Assembly: GCA_905215845.1 (NCBI GenBank)
Contig: CAJMRU010000054.1
Location: forward strand, 1-6,719
From: an uncultured bacterium
GTDB lineage: Bacteria > Bacillota > Clostridia > TANB77 > CAG-508
Direction of reading: 5' to 3'
DNA: 6,719 nt
A program made the translations under genes and the position numbers. The notes beneath the pieces were generated by a model that did no database searches, was not told the origin of the DNA, and saw only the letters and a list, made by a program, of their open reading frames with translations. Positions 6,657 to 6,719 of this stretch are shown one piece after another. Each line of letters opens with the position of its first letter. The stretch's first letter is position 1.

Positions 6657-6719
6657 TTATCTGTCTTTATATTCTTACTTTATTGCTTTGATTTATTTAT
6701 TATACTATATTTTTATAAA

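Noticed and set aside
6683..6711. Plus-strand promoter-like pair TTGCTT, 17 nt, TATATT at the right edge.
   Set aside because: Matches of this quality are frequent in such AT-rich DNA and no plus-strand gene is visible before the window ends.

Overview
The window is AT-rich DNA (by eye well under 35% GC) with strong AGGAGG-type ribosome binding sites, standard stop codons and TGG for tryptophan. It looks like a low-GC Firmicute, most plausibly a member of the Clostridia, possibly an uncultured gut-type lineage. That placement rests on three things: the Gram-positive-type Mfd, the COG2768 Fe-S protein common in anaerobes, and a surface protein whose prepilin-like start (GITLIALVITIVVLLILAGVSI) is typical of Clostridia. 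It is inference, since no rRNA or other marker is present.

Layout. (1) Positions 1-1452, minus strand: a long open frame of 484 codons that runs off the left edge. It encodes a prepilin-like N-terminus followed by about eleven 23-residue leucine-rich repeats of the BspA/TpLRR type. (2) Positions 1453-1556: a compact divergent control region with back-to-back promoters and three copies of an 8-bp element (TRACTATT) arranged as overlapping inverted repeats. (3) Positions 1557-1781, plus strand: a 74-residue XRE-family DNA-binding protein, ending in a bidirectional terminator hairpin that contains its own stop codon. (4) Positions 1822-1946: a short AT-rich gap with no gene. (5) Positions 1947-3065, minus strand: a COG2768/DUF362 protein with two [4Fe-4S] ferredoxin motifs. 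(6) Positions 3119-6595, minus strand: a complete mfd, the transcription-repair coupling factor. (7) Positions 6596-6719: the leader and probable promoter of mfd.

How the parts fit. mfd and the Fe-S protein are co-oriented, 53 nt apart, with no visible terminator between them, so they may be co-transcribed; no functional link is evident. The XRE protein and the repeat protein are divergently transcribed from overlapping promoters with a shared candidate operator. The simplest reading is an autoregulated repressor that also switches the surface protein. This divergent module is the most interesting part of the window. The rest is ordinary chromosomal content, and nothing here clearly amounts to an undescribed system.
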